Assembly (NCBI RefSeq): GCF_002303885.1
Contig: NZ_MRCM01000023.1
Location: 1-64,000 of the forward strand
Direction of reading: 5' to 3'
DNA from: Flavobacterium sp. ACN2
GTDB lineage: Bacteria > Bacteroidota > Bacteroidia > Flavobacteriales > Flavobacteriaceae
DNA: 64,000 nt
The notes beneath the pieces were generated by a model. That model saw nothing but the letters and a program-made list of their open reading frames with translations. It did not search any database and had not been told where the DNA came from. Below, piece after piece: positions 17,765 through 26,285 of this stretch (the first letter of the stretch is position 1; each line of letters starts with the position of its first letter). A program made the translations under genes and the position numbers.

Positions 17765-17912
17765 AAACACATAGAAACATAGTCCCGATAGCTATCGGAA
17801 TTGTGTCGAAAAAAGAGATTAGAAGAAACTAGTTTCCACACATAGAACTATGTGTATTTAAGCAAGTGAAACGCCTTTTTAAATCTACAAAGAACTATGT
17901 CTCTATGTGTTT
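17765..17912. repeat. Nested palindromic repeat, AAACACATAGAAACATAG family
   Basis: The outer arms AAACACATAGAAACATAG (17765-17782) and CTATGTCTCTATGTGTTT (17895-17912) enclose an inner ACACATAGAACTATGTGT palindrome, GAAACTAGTTTC and an AACGCCTTTTT stretch. The element at 49713-49850 carries the same parts in reverse order, so it is a reverse-oriented copy. It lies in the operon between the permease and the outer-membrane factor and may affect mRNA ends. Confidence 0.85.
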
Positions 17913-17961
17913 CAAAAAATTACACCCAATCGGGTTAAAGGAATTTTAATAAAAAACACTA

Positions 17962-19380
17962 ATGAAAAATCATATAACCAAAATCGTGACCTTCGCCATT
18001 CTGATCACGACTTTAATATCCTGTAAAGTCTCAAAGGATATTGAAACTCCAAAAGATGCATTTCCTGAGAATTTCAGGAATGCATCGGTTTCGAGTGATA
18101 CAACAAGTATTGCCGATGTGGAGTGGAAAAATTTCTTTACAGAAAAAGATATTATAAAATTAATTGACAGTGCCGTTGCGAGAAACAACGACCTTCAGAT
18201 TGCCGAAAAGAACATCGAAATTGCGCAATACCGTTTTACACAGTCAAAATGGGGAAATGTACCTCAGGTTAACTTATTTGTAAACGCAAGTACAAGCAAT
18301 CCGTCTGACAATAGTTTTACGGGATTAAACTTAAATCAGGCAATTGGAGCTAAACATATTGACGACTATTCTGCTGGAGCTTCTCTTTCTTGGGAAGCTG
18401 ATATTTGGGGAAAGATCAGAAACCAAAAGAAAGGGGCTTACGCAGGATATCTTCAATCTGAAGAAGTAAAAAAAGCATTGCAGACCAATATTGTCGCTAA
18501 TGTTTCTAGAGGATATTATAATCTTTTAATGCTAGATGCACAATTGGATATTGCCAGACAAAACCTTCGTTTAAATGATAGCACAACGAATATTATCAAA
18601 TTAAAATACGATGCGGGTCAGGTAACCACTTTGGCGATTCAACAATCGGAAGCACAAAAATTAAACTCAGCGCAATTGATTCCGTTATTGGAACAAAATA
18701 TTGCGATTCAGGAAAACGCTTTGAGTGTTTTAACGGGTTCTTTTCCAAATTCTAAAGAAAGATCTATTCAATTAAGTGCAATTGAAGTAAAACACAATAC
18801 AGCAATCGGAGTTCCATCTGCTTTAGTAAGCAGAAGACCTGATGTAAAAAGTGCCGAATTGGCTCTTAAAGCGGCTAATGCAAATGTCGGTATCACGAAA
18901 GCGGATTTATACCCAGCTCTCAGAATTACGGCTCAAGGCGGCTTAAACTCTTTTGAAACGAGCAATTGGTTCAATATTCCGGCTTCATTATTCGGAACGG
19001 TTGCAGGCGGGTTAACTCAACCTCTTTTAAATAACAAAAGAGTGAGAACACAATATAATATCGCTGTCGCGGAAAGAGAAAAAGCTGTTTTAAGTTTTAG
19101 ACAATCGGTTTTGGTTGCTGTAAGCGAAGTTTCGGATGCTTTAGTTAAAGTGGAGAAATTACAACAGCAGGAAACTTTCTTAAAAGAAAAAGTAAAAACA
19201 TTACAGCAAGCGATTAAAAATGCTAACCTTTTATTTAAAAACGGTATGGCAGAATATCTTGAAGTTTTAACTGCGCAGGCCAATTTATTACAAAGCGAAT
19301 TAGAACTTGCTGATATCAAAAGACAACAACTTACAGCCAATACAGATTTGTACCGCGCTCTAGGCGGAGGCTGGAAATAA
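17962..19380 (+). CDS. Outer-membrane efflux lipoprotein (OprM/NodT type)
   Basis: A 472-residue TolC-family channel with a lipobox (LITTLISC, Cys21). It shows the two OEP repeats, for example DYSAGASLSWEADIWGKIR in the first and VSRRPDVKSAELALKAANANVGITKADLYPAL in the second (the family's RRPD motif). It would complete the tripartite pump with the adaptor at 13304 and the permease at 14465, though a 215-bp gap with a repeat separates it. The end is complete, followed by a strong terminator. Confidence 0.93.
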   Translation: MKNHITKIVTFAILITTLISCKVSKDIETPKDAFPENFRNASVSSDTTSIADVEWKNFFTEKDIIKLIDSAVARNNDLQIAEKNIEIAQYRFTQSKWGNVPQVNLFVNASTSNPSDNSFTGLNLNQAIGAKHIDDYSAGASLSWEADIWGKIRNQKKGAYAGYLQSEEVKKALQTNIVANVSRGYYNLLMLDAQLDIARQNLRLNDSTTNIIKLKYDAGQVTTLAIQQSEAQKLNSAQLIPLLEQNIAIQENALSVLTGSFPNSKERSIQLSAIEVKHNTAIGVPSALVSRRPDVKSAELALKAANANVGITKADLYPALRITAQGGLNSFETSNWFNIPASLFGTVAGGLTQPLLNNKRVRTQYNIAVAEREKAVLSFRQSVLVAVSEVSDALVKVEKLQQQETFLKEKVKTLQQAIKNANLLFKNGMAEYLEVLTAQANLLQSELELADIKRQQLTANTDLYRALGGGWK

Positions 19381-19421
19381 TACCTGTTACATTACCCGTT
19401 AATTATTTATTTTTTGAGATG

Positions 19422-19457
19422 AAAACGCTGTGAAACCTCTGGGTTTCATGGCGTTTT
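19422..19457 (+). terminator. Terminator after the RND operon
   Basis: Two 16-nt arms, AAAACGCTGTGAAACC and GGTTTCATGGCGTTTT, pair fully if two G-U pairs are allowed, and a T-rich tail follows. A near copy of this terminator occurs at 21002-21037. Confidence 0.85.
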
Positions 19458-19632
19458 TTGTTTTGTCAAAAAATATAAACTAAGAAATGCTTTTTGCAAA
19501 ATTTTACAAAAGCAAATCTTTCATAAATTAGTAAATACTAATAAAATATAGTAAAATGATTGTTTTTTTCTTTTTAAAAAGAATTACATTTGTAAGAAAT
19601 TATAAACAAAAATAACATTCAACTTATTAAAA

Positions 19633-20982
19633 ATGAAAATTTTATTAAGCTTACTTCTTATTATTACACTATCATTTCAGGGATATTCTCAAAAAAAGAT
19701 TAAAAAAAAAACAACATCTAAAGCTACTGCAACTCCAGACTTGATCGTTACTCCCGAAATGGTAGCAGAAACCGAAAAAATAATACCAGATACCTTATAC
19801 ATACAAAAAGGGAAACAATATATTTTTTTAGTCGATGTAAATGAATACTCACAAAGAAGTACAGAATATGCAAGCAACGATGACAATACTGAAAAAGAAG
19901 AACTAAAACTTAATTTTCCCAAGGAAAATCTTGAATTCATAAATATCAATAAATATACATATGTTCTTTTCGAGAACAAGCAAAGACTAGACATTACCGC
20001 CGAAGGTAAATCTTTTCAAGCATTGGCCTATTGGAGTGGAAAAACAGATGAGAAAGTGAAAGTTAGAGAAGGCACAAGAATGGCTACCGAATTCGTAGCG
20101 GAACAGCTAAAATCTAAAAAAGAATCTTCATACGTTGTTAATGCCAGAAAGTACAAAAAAGAAGTGGCTTCATTACAAAGCAAAAACGAGATTACATCAA
20201 AATCCAAGGAAGTCATGAAGCATTGGCTAAACAGTGAATTATTGTCCTTTATAGATATTGAAACAGACAATTTGCCTGTTTCTCAGCTGGGAACTACAAA
20301 ATTAAAAACAATGAATTCTTATTTTCTTGAAAAGAAAGGAGTGCGAATCCCTCTAAAAAGTATCAATTTTAATAAAGAAGGATTACCAACCTCAATTTCC
20401 TCCTATGATGAAGGAAAAGTAAGTAATATAAGAACTTTTATCTACAACGATGGATTACTTACAAAAATCATAGATGGAGAAAACCTAATTAGAAACATTA
20501 CGTACATTGACAATAAAATGATTATTTCAGAGAATATTAGCGAAGTAAACCCTACATATATTTTCTGGCTTGAAAATGGTAAAATTTTAGAAAAAAGATA
20601 TATTTTAATGATTGATGATAAGTTTTCATACATGAATAGTTATGGTGAAGAAAAAATTGAAAATAATTGTATCTCTCATTATATAAATAATGTTGTCTGG
20701 ACGAATAACTGTAGCACTGCAAATAACAAATTTCCGTTAATTTACACCTACACTACGTATGAGGACAAGGAAATGTCTCAATTCATAAAATTCAAAATAG
20801 AAAAAAAGAACGACACAACTTTCGAAAAATATTACTCCAAAGCAAAACGTTCCGATCAAAATGATGATTATAAACTTTTAGGAACTTTACATTTAAACGA
20901 CTTTAATTTAGTCGACACTTATATTTTTACAGAAGATAACGAAACCAAAACCATCAAGGTAGATTATACCTTTTACGAATAA
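19633..20982 (+). CDS. Exported protein of unknown function, 449 aa
   Basis: No family recognised. A signal peptide (MKILLSLLLIITLSFQGYSQ) is followed by a Lys/Thr-rich linker. Residues about 60-160 are acidic and mixed. The second half (about 220-449) is rich in Tyr, Asn and Asp with short strand-like blocks (SINFNKEGLPTSISSYDEGK), resembling repeated beta-hairpin proteins. A consensus -7 element (TACATTTG, 19585-19592) lies 40 bp upstream, so it is probably its own transcription unit. It is likely periplasmic or surface-exposed. Confidence 0.8.
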   Translation: MKILLSLLLIITLSFQGYSQKKIKKKTTSKATATPDLIVTPEMVAETEKIIPDTLYIQKGKQYIFLVDVNEYSQRSTEYASNDDNTEKEELKLNFPKENLEFININKYTYVLFENKQRLDITAEGKSFQALAYWSGKTDEKVKVREGTRMATEFVAEQLKSKKESSYVVNARKYKKEVASLQSKNEITSKSKEVMKHWLNSELLSFIDIETDNLPVSQLGTTKLKTMNSYFLEKKGVRIPLKSINFNKEGLPTSISSYDEGKVSNIRTFIYNDGLLTKIIDGENLIRNITYIDNKMIISENISEVNPTYIFWLENGKILEKRYILMIDDKFSYMNSYGEEKIENNCISHYINNVVWTNNCSTANNKFPLIYTYTTYEDKEMSQFIKFKIEKKNDTTFEKYYSKAKRSDQNDDYKLLGTLHLNDFNLVDTYIFTEDNETKTIKVDYTFYE

Positions 20983-21001
20983 TACCTCTGATAAAACTTT
21001 T

Positions 21002-21037
21002 AAACGCTGTGAGACCTTTGGGGTTCATGGCGTTTTT
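21002..21037 (+). terminator. Terminator after the 449-aa gene (copy of the one at 19422)
   Basis: AAACGCTGTGAGACC pairs imperfectly with GGTTCATGGCGTTT and is followed by T residues. The sequence is nearly the same as the terminator of the preceding operon. Confidence 0.75.
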
Positions 21038-21054
21038 TGTTTTTTGTTTTTTCA

Positions 21055-21352
21055 AATTTGCGGCGAAGACGCTAGGGCTCAAAGTTTTTTTAAAGTTTCT
21101 TGCAGTCACAATGTTTTCGAAATTGTAAGTCAGGCGGATTTTTTATCTTATTTTATGTGCTTTTGAATGCAGTTGAAGGATACAAAAAGTAATCACTAGA
21201 AACGATAAATCTTCTCTAGAAGCTCTAAACAGCAATTAAATTCTCTTGCCTGATTTCGTGCGATTTCTCTTTCTCAAAAAAACAATAAATCTTAACTTAT
21301 TTTCTTACTTTTGAAAAAGAAAACTTAGTGTTTTAGCGCCTTCGTGGTAAAA
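21055..21352. other. Gap with separated repeat remnants
   Basis: GCGGCGAAGACGCTAGGGCTCAAAG (21059-21083) and CTTAGTGTTTTAGCGCCTTCGTGG (21328-21351) look like separated arms of one palindromic family. The roughly 245 bp between them holds no ORF that I can support. No clear promoter was seen for the lipoprotein gene that follows. Confidence 0.45.
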
Positions 21353-21378
21353 ACTATTAATTAAACAAATTTAAACTA

Positions 21379-21840
21379 ATGAAGAAAATAGCATTTTTTG
21401 CGCTTTTGGCTTTACTATTTACAAATTGCAAACAAAACAGTTCAGAGCAAGAATCAGAATCAGCTAAAACCCCAGCTGATACTGTTACCGTAGCCAAAAA
21501 AGAAATAAAAGAGGAAAGTCCAGAAGATGGAGACTGTAAGGATATAGAAGTTGAAATGGGATCTGGAAGAGAATGTATTGTAAAAGATACAGATATTAAC
21601 CAGGTTTATCAAAATATCATTAAAAACAAAGAAGTAGATGAGTCAGAGTACTATTTAACCTCTCTTCCAACAGAAAAAAAATCTATTGAAGTAAATAAAG
21701 ATGGATTAATGTCTATTGATTATGAAATCACTAAAGACAAAGTTGCGATTACAATGAACTATGCAGGTGGCGTAACCGAAGTAACGTTAGAAAAAATAGA
21801 TAATACTGTTAAAAGAAGTATTTATCATTATGCAGATTAA
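21379..21840 (+). CDS. Small lipoprotein of unknown function, 153 aa
   Basis: A lipoprotein signal peptide with lipobox LLFTNC (Cys17) is followed by a Ser/Glu-rich tether (QNSSEQESESAKTPAD). The folded part is short and contains two Cys (DGDCKDIEVEMGSGRECIV) that could form a disulfide in the periplasm. No enzyme motif is visible and no family is recognised. It is followed by a good terminator, so it is probably monocistronic. Confidence 0.8.
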   Translation: MKKIAFFALLALLFTNCKQNSSEQESESAKTPADTVTVAKKEIKEESPEDGDCKDIEVEMGSGRECIVKDTDINQVYQNIIKNKEVDESEYYLTSLPTEKKSIEVNKDGLMSIDYEITKDKVAITMNYAGGVTEVTLEKIDNTVKRSIYHYAD

Positions 21841-21865
21841 TGCAGATATTTACTATTATTTTGAG

Positions 21866-21904
21866 AAACCGCTATAAAGCTTTTTGTTTTTTAGCGGTTT
21901 TTTT
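21866..21904 (+). terminator. Terminator after the 153-aa lipoprotein
   Basis: AAACCGCTA (21866-21874) and TAGCGGTTT (21892-21900) form a perfect 9-bp stem with a 17-nt loop, followed by TTTT. Confidence 0.85.
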
Positions 21905-21907
21905 ATT

Positions 21908-21993
21908 TTGCCACGAATTTCACAAATTTTCACGAATTTCTTTTTTTTTCTAATTATAAAATAATTCGCGAAAATTTGTGAAATTCGTGGCAA
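21908..21993. repeat. 31-bp inverted repeat, GCCACGAATTTCACAAATTTTC family
   Basis: The arms at 21908-21938 and 21963-21993 are reverse complements over 31 bp with one mismatch and enclose a T-rich loop. It is an intergenic repeat of the word-like type common in this window. Confidence 0.9.
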
Positions 21994-22051
21994 TAAACTT
22001 TGTGGCTTTATCCCGATAGCCATCAGGATAGTGGCAAAACCAAAACACTCT

Positions 22052-22657
22052 ATGACTTTCAATAAAGAAATATACCTCAATAATCTAAAACAGACTATTG
22101 AAAGCTATTATCCTATTTCCGAAAAATCTTGGAAACTAATTGAAAGTATCACCAGTTTTCAAACACTTAAAAAAGGAGAAACACTATTACGAAATGGAGA
22201 AATTGCTAAAAATCTTCATTTTATTGCAAAAGGAGTTTTGCGAACTTTTATAACCGATGAAGAAGGAAATTTCTATAACAAAAACCTTTTTCTTGAAAAT
22301 TATCTTGCGGGTTCTAAAGTTTCATTGATGCTTCAAACACCTTCCAATTTTACTATCGAAGCTTTAGAAGATTCCATTGTAATCAATATCAATTATAAAA
22401 AATACATTGAGTATATTAACGAAAATGACGATCTTAAAAACTTCTATATCGCTCACTTAGAAAGGCATTGGATTATCGAAAAAGAACAAAGAGAAGTCGC
22501 ACTCGTTATGCAAAATGCCACAGAAAGATATATCACACTTCTTGAAAAACATCCTGACATGGCAGATCGTGTTCCGCTATTGCACATTGCATCGCATTTA
22601 GGCATTACTCCAACGCAGTTAAGCCGAATTAGAAAAAGTCTAGAAAAAGATTTGTAA
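22052..22657 (+). CDS. Crp/Fnr-family transcriptional regulator
   Basis: A 201-residue protein with an N-terminal cyclic-nucleotide-binding fold (about 20-130, with KKGETLLRNGEIAKNLHFIAKGVLR) and a C-terminal helix-turn-helix (LLHIASHLGITPTQLSRIRKSL). The ATG at 22052 is preferred, because the in-frame GTG at 22031 reads out of repeat sequence. The phosphate-binding cassette of true cAMP binders is not clear, so the ligand is unknown. A GNAT gene follows after 74 bp with its own promoter element. Confidence 0.88.
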   Translation: MTFNKEIYLNNLKQTIESYYPISEKSWKLIESITSFQTLKKGETLLRNGEIAKNLHFIAKGVLRTFITDEEGNFYNKNLFLENYLAGSKVSLMLQTPSNFTIEALEDSIVININYKKYIEYINENDDLKNFYIAHLERHWIIEKEQREVALVMQNATERYITLLEKHPDMADRVPLLHIASHLGITPTQLSRIRKSLEKDL

Positions 22658-22694
22658 ATCAACATATGTAAAGGTTTTTCAGGAAAGCTCGTTT

Positions 22695-22702
22695 TATCTT
22701 TG
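22695..22702 (+). promoter_or_regulatory. -7 element before the GNAT gene
   Basis: TATCTTTG matches TAnnTTTG and lies 30 bp upstream of the start at 22732. No good -33 TTTG was found. Confidence 0.45.
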
Positions 22703-22731
22703 TTTTAGATTTAATTCGATATCCAAAAAAA

Positions 22732-23463
22732 ATGAAAAATAAAGATCTCATCAAAGATAATATTGACAATCTTACCACACTTTGGAAAACTGTTGCAACT
22801 CCTCTCCTTTCCTATCATAAAAATGATCCGTTCCAATTCAGTCAAATAAAAAATTCAGGCTGGCCCAATAGATTATGGTTTCGAGAAGATATTACCGAAG
22901 AAAGCTTTACGCAGATTATGGAAATCATGGAGAAAAATCCTGGTTTGGTTATTCCATACTGGGATATTTTTGGCAGCAATTCAAAATCATTTTTTGAAAA
23001 AAACGGCTTTAATATCCGTATTCATCTTGTGGCAATGGCTTTAAAATTAGGTCAAAAATTTCCGCTTCAAAGTAAGCTTACTTTCAAAAGAGTTCTAAAT
23101 GAAGAAGATGCCAAAACCTGGTCAGATATTTATCCGCTATCTTTTAGTTATGTCATTAGCAAGGAAACACTGGTTCATAATTATGAAAATGTCAAATTTT
23201 ATTTGGTTCATTTTGAAGGAAAAGCGATTGGAACACTAACACTTTTTCAAACAGGAAAAACAATGGGTATTCACGGCGTTGGTGTTATTCCAGAAATGCG
23301 CAAAAGAGGTTTTGCAGAAGAAATCATGAAATTCGCCATCAACGAAGCTATTGATGCCAATTGTAAATATGCACAACTACAAGCTTCTGCTTTAGGAAAA
23401 GGCATTTATACCAGATTAGGTTTTGAGGATTTGTTTACTATTACGAATTACCAACTGAGTTAA
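22732..23463 (+). CDS. GNAT-family N-acetyltransferase
   Basis: A 243-residue protein whose C-terminal half (about 110-240) is an acetyltransferase fold. The acetyl-CoA-binding motif A reads IHGVGVIPEMRKRGFAEEIMKFAI, with the R/Q-x-x-G-x-G/A pattern as RKRGFA. The N-terminal 100 residues form an extra domain, as in several two-domain GNAT proteins. The acceptor substrate cannot be told from the sequence. Confidence 0.87.
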   Translation: MKNKDLIKDNIDNLTTLWKTVATPLLSYHKNDPFQFSQIKNSGWPNRLWFREDITEESFTQIMEIMEKNPGLVIPYWDIFGSNSKSFFEKNGFNIRIHLVAMALKLGQKFPLQSKLTFKRVLNEEDAKTWSDIYPLSFSYVISKETLVHNYENVKFYLVHFEGKAIGTLTLFQTGKTMGIHGVGVIPEMRKRGFAEEIMKFAINEAIDANCKYAQLQASALGKGIYTRLGFEDLFTITNYQLS

Positions 23464-23512
23464 ATTCCAAATTTTAAAATCCAAATTCCAATTTATCAGC
23501 AAATTAATTCTT

Positions 23513-23582
23513 TCGCAAAGACGCGAAGTCGCAAAGTTTACTTTTTTAAGTTATTTTTCTTTGCGACTTCGCGTCTTTGCGA
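23513..23582. repeat. 24-bp inverted repeat, TCGCAAAGACGCGAAGTCGC family
   Basis: The arms at 23513-23536 and 23559-23582 are perfect reverse complements. The same family occurs at 46047-46107. Confidence 0.92.
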
Positions 23583-23640
23583 GAGTTATTTTCATTGAAA
23601 CTTTGGCAAAGGTTTTTTAATTATAATTCTTCATGTTTAA

Positions 23641-23729
23641 TGTCATGCTGGGCGAAGTCAAAGCACTCGTACAGTTAAGCACACTAAATAGATTCAGCAT
23701 GCGATCCTTCGACTTCGCTCAGGAAGACA
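23641..23729. repeat. Intergenic palindrome, CTGAGCGAAGTCGAAG-like family
   Basis: It starts TGTCATGCTGGGCGAAGTC and ends CTTCGACTTCGCTCAGGAAGACA. The interior (ACACTAAATAGATTCAGCATG) resembles the interior of the 32300 copy, so the whole unit, not just the arms, is repeated. Confidence 0.85.
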
Positions 23730-23773
23730 CTTAAAACCTTTACAACTTTGCGCCTTTGCGAGAACTATTTTCA

Positions 23774-23873
23774 ATCTAAAATCCATATTCTATATTCTAT
23801 ATTCTATATTCTATACTCTAAAATCTAAAATCTACATTCTAAAATCTACATTCTAAAATCTAAAATCAAAATC
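23774..23873. repeat. Degenerate short direct repeats, ATTCTAAAATCT type
   Basis: About 100 bp are built almost wholly from variants of CTATATT and ATTCTAAAATCTA. It is non-coding. Together with 23513-23582 and 23641-23729 it fills the 515-bp gap before the DoxX-like gene. Confidence 0.85.
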
Positions 23874-23932
23874 TTGTCCCAAATGCCCCCAAAATAGTCA
23901 TAAATAGGTATTTCATGAAAAAATAAGAATAG

Positions 23933-23940
23933 TACATTTG
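23933..23940 (+). promoter_or_regulatory. -7 element before the DoxX-like gene
   Basis: TACATTTG is an exact TAnnTTTG match 38 bp upstream of the ATG at 23979. Confidence 0.5.
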
Positions 23941-23978
23941 TAATACATTAACTAATAACCATTTAAAACAAATACCCA

Positions 23979-24359
23979 ATGAAGACAACAAAAATTATTT
24001 TTTGGACTACTACTATTTTAATCTTTTTATTTGAAGGCGTTATGCCAGCTTTAACCTCTCAAACTGAATTGGCCAAGGAAGGAATCAAACATCTAGGATA
24101 TCCAGAGTATTTTGGAAATGCATTAGTTGTATTTAAAATTCTCGGAGTTTTAGCTTTAATTATTCCACAAGTTCCGGGACGTATAAAAGAATGGGCTTAT
24201 GCAGGATTTGCTTTCGATTTTATTTTTGCTTCGATAAGTCATTTTGCAGTAGATGGAATCGGTTTTCAAGGATTCTTCCCTCTAATCGTTTTTGCCGTTT
24301 TAATTGTATCGTATGTAACATATCATAGAATACATCGTTATAAAAACATAGCACTCTAA
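23979..24359 (+). CDS. DoxX-like membrane protein, 126 aa
   Basis: Four predicted transmembrane helices (about 5-24, 46-66, 72-92 and 98-117). The sequence resembles the DoxX-like family found widely in Bacteroidota (GYPEYFGNALVVFKILGVLALI). It differs clearly from the DoxX protein at 10415. It sits directly before a 69-residue gene (13-bp gap), so the two are probably co-transcribed. Function unknown. Confidence 0.82.
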   Translation: MKTTKIIFWTTTILIFLFEGVMPALTSQTELAKEGIKHLGYPEYFGNALVVFKILGVLALIIPQVPGRIKEWAYAGFAFDFIFASISHFAVDGIGFQGFFPLIVFAVLIVSYVTYHRIHRYKNIAL

Positions 24360-24372
24360 CAACCAAAACTTT

Positions 24373-24582
24373 ATGATTGAAGTTTTTAAAACAAATGTTC
24401 AAGAAGCTGCTCAATGTTTGATCATCATTGAGAAGCTTCTTGAGCATTATCCAGACAGCTCGATCAACTTCGATTTAGAAGATTGCGACAAAATCCTCCG
24501 TATTCATGCATCCGATTTTTCGAATACAAAAATTATCGATATTTTAAATTCACACGGTTACTTCTGCGAAGCCCTTCCTTAA
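24373..24582 (+). CDS. Small protein of unknown function, 69 aa (possible HMA-like fold)
   Basis: Residues 1-69 suggest a beta-alpha-beta pattern: IEVFKTNV, a helix, INFDLEDCDKILRI, a helix and a C-terminal GYFCEALP. That resembles the ferredoxin-like fold of heavy-metal-associated domains, but no CxxC motif is present. Two Cys occur outside such a motif. The reading frame contains a strong 20-bp hairpin at 24397-24445. I recall similar short proteins in flavobacteria without a known role. Confidence 0.75.
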   Translation: MIEVFKTNVQEAAQCLIIIEKLLEHYPDSSINFDLEDCDKILRIHASDFSNTKIIDILNSHGYFCEALP

Positions 24583-24635
24583 AAAATTAACACTTCTCAA
24601 ATACTTGATTTATAGTATTTTAATATTTTTTATTG

Positions 24636-24643
24636 TATATTTG
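24636..24643 (+). promoter_or_regulatory. -7 element before the DinB gene
   Basis: TATATTTG matches TAnnTTTG and would give a 5' leader of about 110 nt before the ATG at 24764. The leader contains a small GGTTTTATAATAAACC hairpin. Confidence 0.4.
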
Positions 24644-24763
24644 AAGGAGTACCAGTTTCCCTAATTCTATAAATTAAATTTCACAGATAATGTACTGAGG
24701 TTTTATAATAAACCAATCGGTAAACATGAACTGTCGAATTCTCTATTTCTAAAATTAAAAAAA

Positions 24764-25273
24764 ATGAAGAGCGCTATTCAAAATACCATACTGGAAACCT
24801 ACACTAAATTGCATGATTTAGTTTCCTCTTTTTCAAAAGAAGAAATCAATATTGTTCCGTTTGAAGGGAGCTGGACTGCTGGTCAAACCACACAGCATAT
24901 TATTCTGGCCTGCTCTGGTCTGACTATGCTTTTTGCAGGAAAAACAGAAAAAACAACTAGAGAACCTGATGAAAACGTAAAAGCTCTAGATGCTATATTT
25001 TTAGACTTCGCTACCAAATACCAATCACCCGAAAATATAAAGCCCCCAGATATAGAATATGAAAAAGGCACTTTGTTAGCTTCTATCAAAAAAATACAAA
25101 ATGATTTGTTTGAAGCGGCAGAAACATACGATTTAACGCTTACTTGTCTGGACGCTAAAATACCTGGATTTGAACATTTCACAATTTACGAATGGCTTCG
25201 TTTTGCCATTGTACATACGCAGAGACATACACATCAGTTAAAATCGATTTACGAATACATTAAAAAACAATAG
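24764..25273 (+). CDS. DinB-family protein
   Basis: A 169-residue four-helix-bundle protein of the DinB/YfiT-like superfamily. The likely metal-binding histidines are in TAGQTTQHIILACSG (about residue 45) and near the C-terminus in FAIVHTQRHTHQLKSIYEYIKK. In related proteins these bind a divalent metal and the fold acts in thiol-transferase reactions. The exact substrate is unknown. It ends 26 bp before a membrane-protein gene. Confidence 0.88.
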   Translation: MKSAIQNTILETYTKLHDLVSSFSKEEINIVPFEGSWTAGQTTQHIILACSGLTMLFAGKTEKTTREPDENVKALDAIFLDFATKYQSPENIKPPDIEYEKGTLLASIKKIQNDLFEAAETYDLTLTCLDAKIPGFEHFTIYEWLRFAIVHTQRHTHQLKSIYEYIKKQ

Positions 25274-25299
25274 AGCAGTATTTAACTAAAACTATTTTT

Positions 25300-25767
25300 A
25301 TGAGATCAAAAGTTAGAACCATTGTTTCATCTGGTTTAGTTGCAGGAACATTAGACATCACTGCCGCTATTTTGATTTATGCAGGAATATTACATAAAAC
25401 AACAGCAGAAAAAATTTTACAGTCTATTGCAAGCGGTATTTTTAAAAAAGAAGCGTACACAGCAGGGACAGAAATGACTTTTGTGGGCTTGGGACTTCAT
25501 TTCTTAATTGCTTTTATTTTTGCTTGGTTTTATTTTAAGATTTTCCCTTACATCCCATTTTTTAAAATAAATACATTATTGTCGGGAGTCTCATACGGGT
25601 TCTTTATTTGGGTAATCATGAATCTTGTTGTTCTGCCCATTGTCTTTCCTGTTTTACCCGAGAAAAATTTAGATTTTCCGCTTTTGCTTTCTATTCTTAT
25701 TGTAATTTGCTGTGTCGGGATTCCGATTGCTTTTATAACGAGAAAATATTACGCTAAATGGTATTAG
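25300..25767 (+). CDS. Hypothetical membrane protein, 155 aa
   Basis: Four predicted helices: about 9-30 (GLVAGTLDITAAILIYAGIL), 62-84, 93-117 and 124-146. It opens with a Gly/Ala-rich first helix and has a conserved-looking TFVGLGLHFLIAFIFAWFYF stretch. No catalytic motif is visible. It resembles DUF-type four-helix membrane proteins of Bacteroidota, but I cannot name the family. It is probably co-transcribed with the DinB gene. Confidence 0.78.
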   Translation: MRSKVRTIVSSGLVAGTLDITAAILIYAGILHKTTAEKILQSIASGIFKKEAYTAGTEMTFVGLGLHFLIAFIFAWFYFKIFPYIPFFKINTLLSGVSYGFFIWVIMNLVVLPIVFPVLPEKNLDFPLLLSILIVICCVGIPIAFITRKYYAKWY

Positions 25768-25768
25768 A

Positions 25769-25845
25769 AAAAGGTACAAAGTGACAAAGGCTCAAAGGTG
25801 CAAAAGTCAAAAACTTTGAACCTTGCTACTCTGAACCTTTATAAA
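25769..25845. repeat. AAAGGTACAAAG-type palindromic repeat
   Basis: The left half reads AAGGTACAAAGTGACAAAGG and the right half ACTTTGAACCTTGCTACTCTG, giving an imperfect inverted repeat between two convergent genes. A related direct-repeat form lies near 42605-42650. Confidence 0.7.
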
Positions 25846-25850
25846 GAAAA

Positions 25851-26012
25851 TTAAACCTTTCTTCTTCCTGTAATTAATGAAATGATAAACAGGACTAAAA
25901 AAATGAAGAATAAAACTTTTGCAATGCTTGCGGCTCCGGCAGCAATACCACCAAAACCAAAAATTCCAGCTATAATAGCAAGAATAATAAATATAACTGT
26001 CCAACGTAACAT
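25851..26012 (-). CDS. DUF1328-family small membrane protein, 53 aa
   Basis: A complete 53-codon gene too short for a length-limited ORF search. It has two hydrophobic helices (about 4-22, ILAIIAGIFGFGGIAAGAAS, and 31-49) separated by a Gly/Ala-rich turn, then a basic end (TGRRKV). This matches the YtjA/DUF1328 type found in many proteobacteria and Bacteroidota. It starts at 26012 and ends convergent with the 155-residue gene. Function unknown; stress-linked expression is reported for some members. Confidence 0.88.
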   Translation of the reverse strand: MLRWTVIFIILAIIAGIFGFGGIAAGAASIAKVLFFIFLVLFIISLITGRRKV

Positions 26013-26285
26013 AGTATTGATTTTTTAAGTTCTTAATATGACTGTTTTATAAGCCTTTTTTGTGTATTTCAAAGTTCTTTTATTCCTACAAATCTTATTA
26101 ACTCTATACGCTTAATTGTTATCCCTATAAAATTAAACTAAAGCCAGAGTACACAGCACTTTCACTATTATTTGCAAGCCTTACAGAATTACCATGTTTA
26201 TGCTTTTGAGTTAATTTTTTGATCGATTGGATTAATTGCCGCTTCTATACTAAAGTAATTTTAGATAAAATTTTTAACCATAGTG

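Noticed and set aside
17641..17841. Minus-strand 66-residue ORF after the AcrB-like gene
   Set aside because: It overlaps the better-supported plus-strand membrane peptide and the palindromic repeat, and it has no family features.
22031..22051. GTG start for the Crp-type regulator
   Set aside because: The added seven residues come from repeat-derived sequence, and the ATG at 22052 fits the family length.
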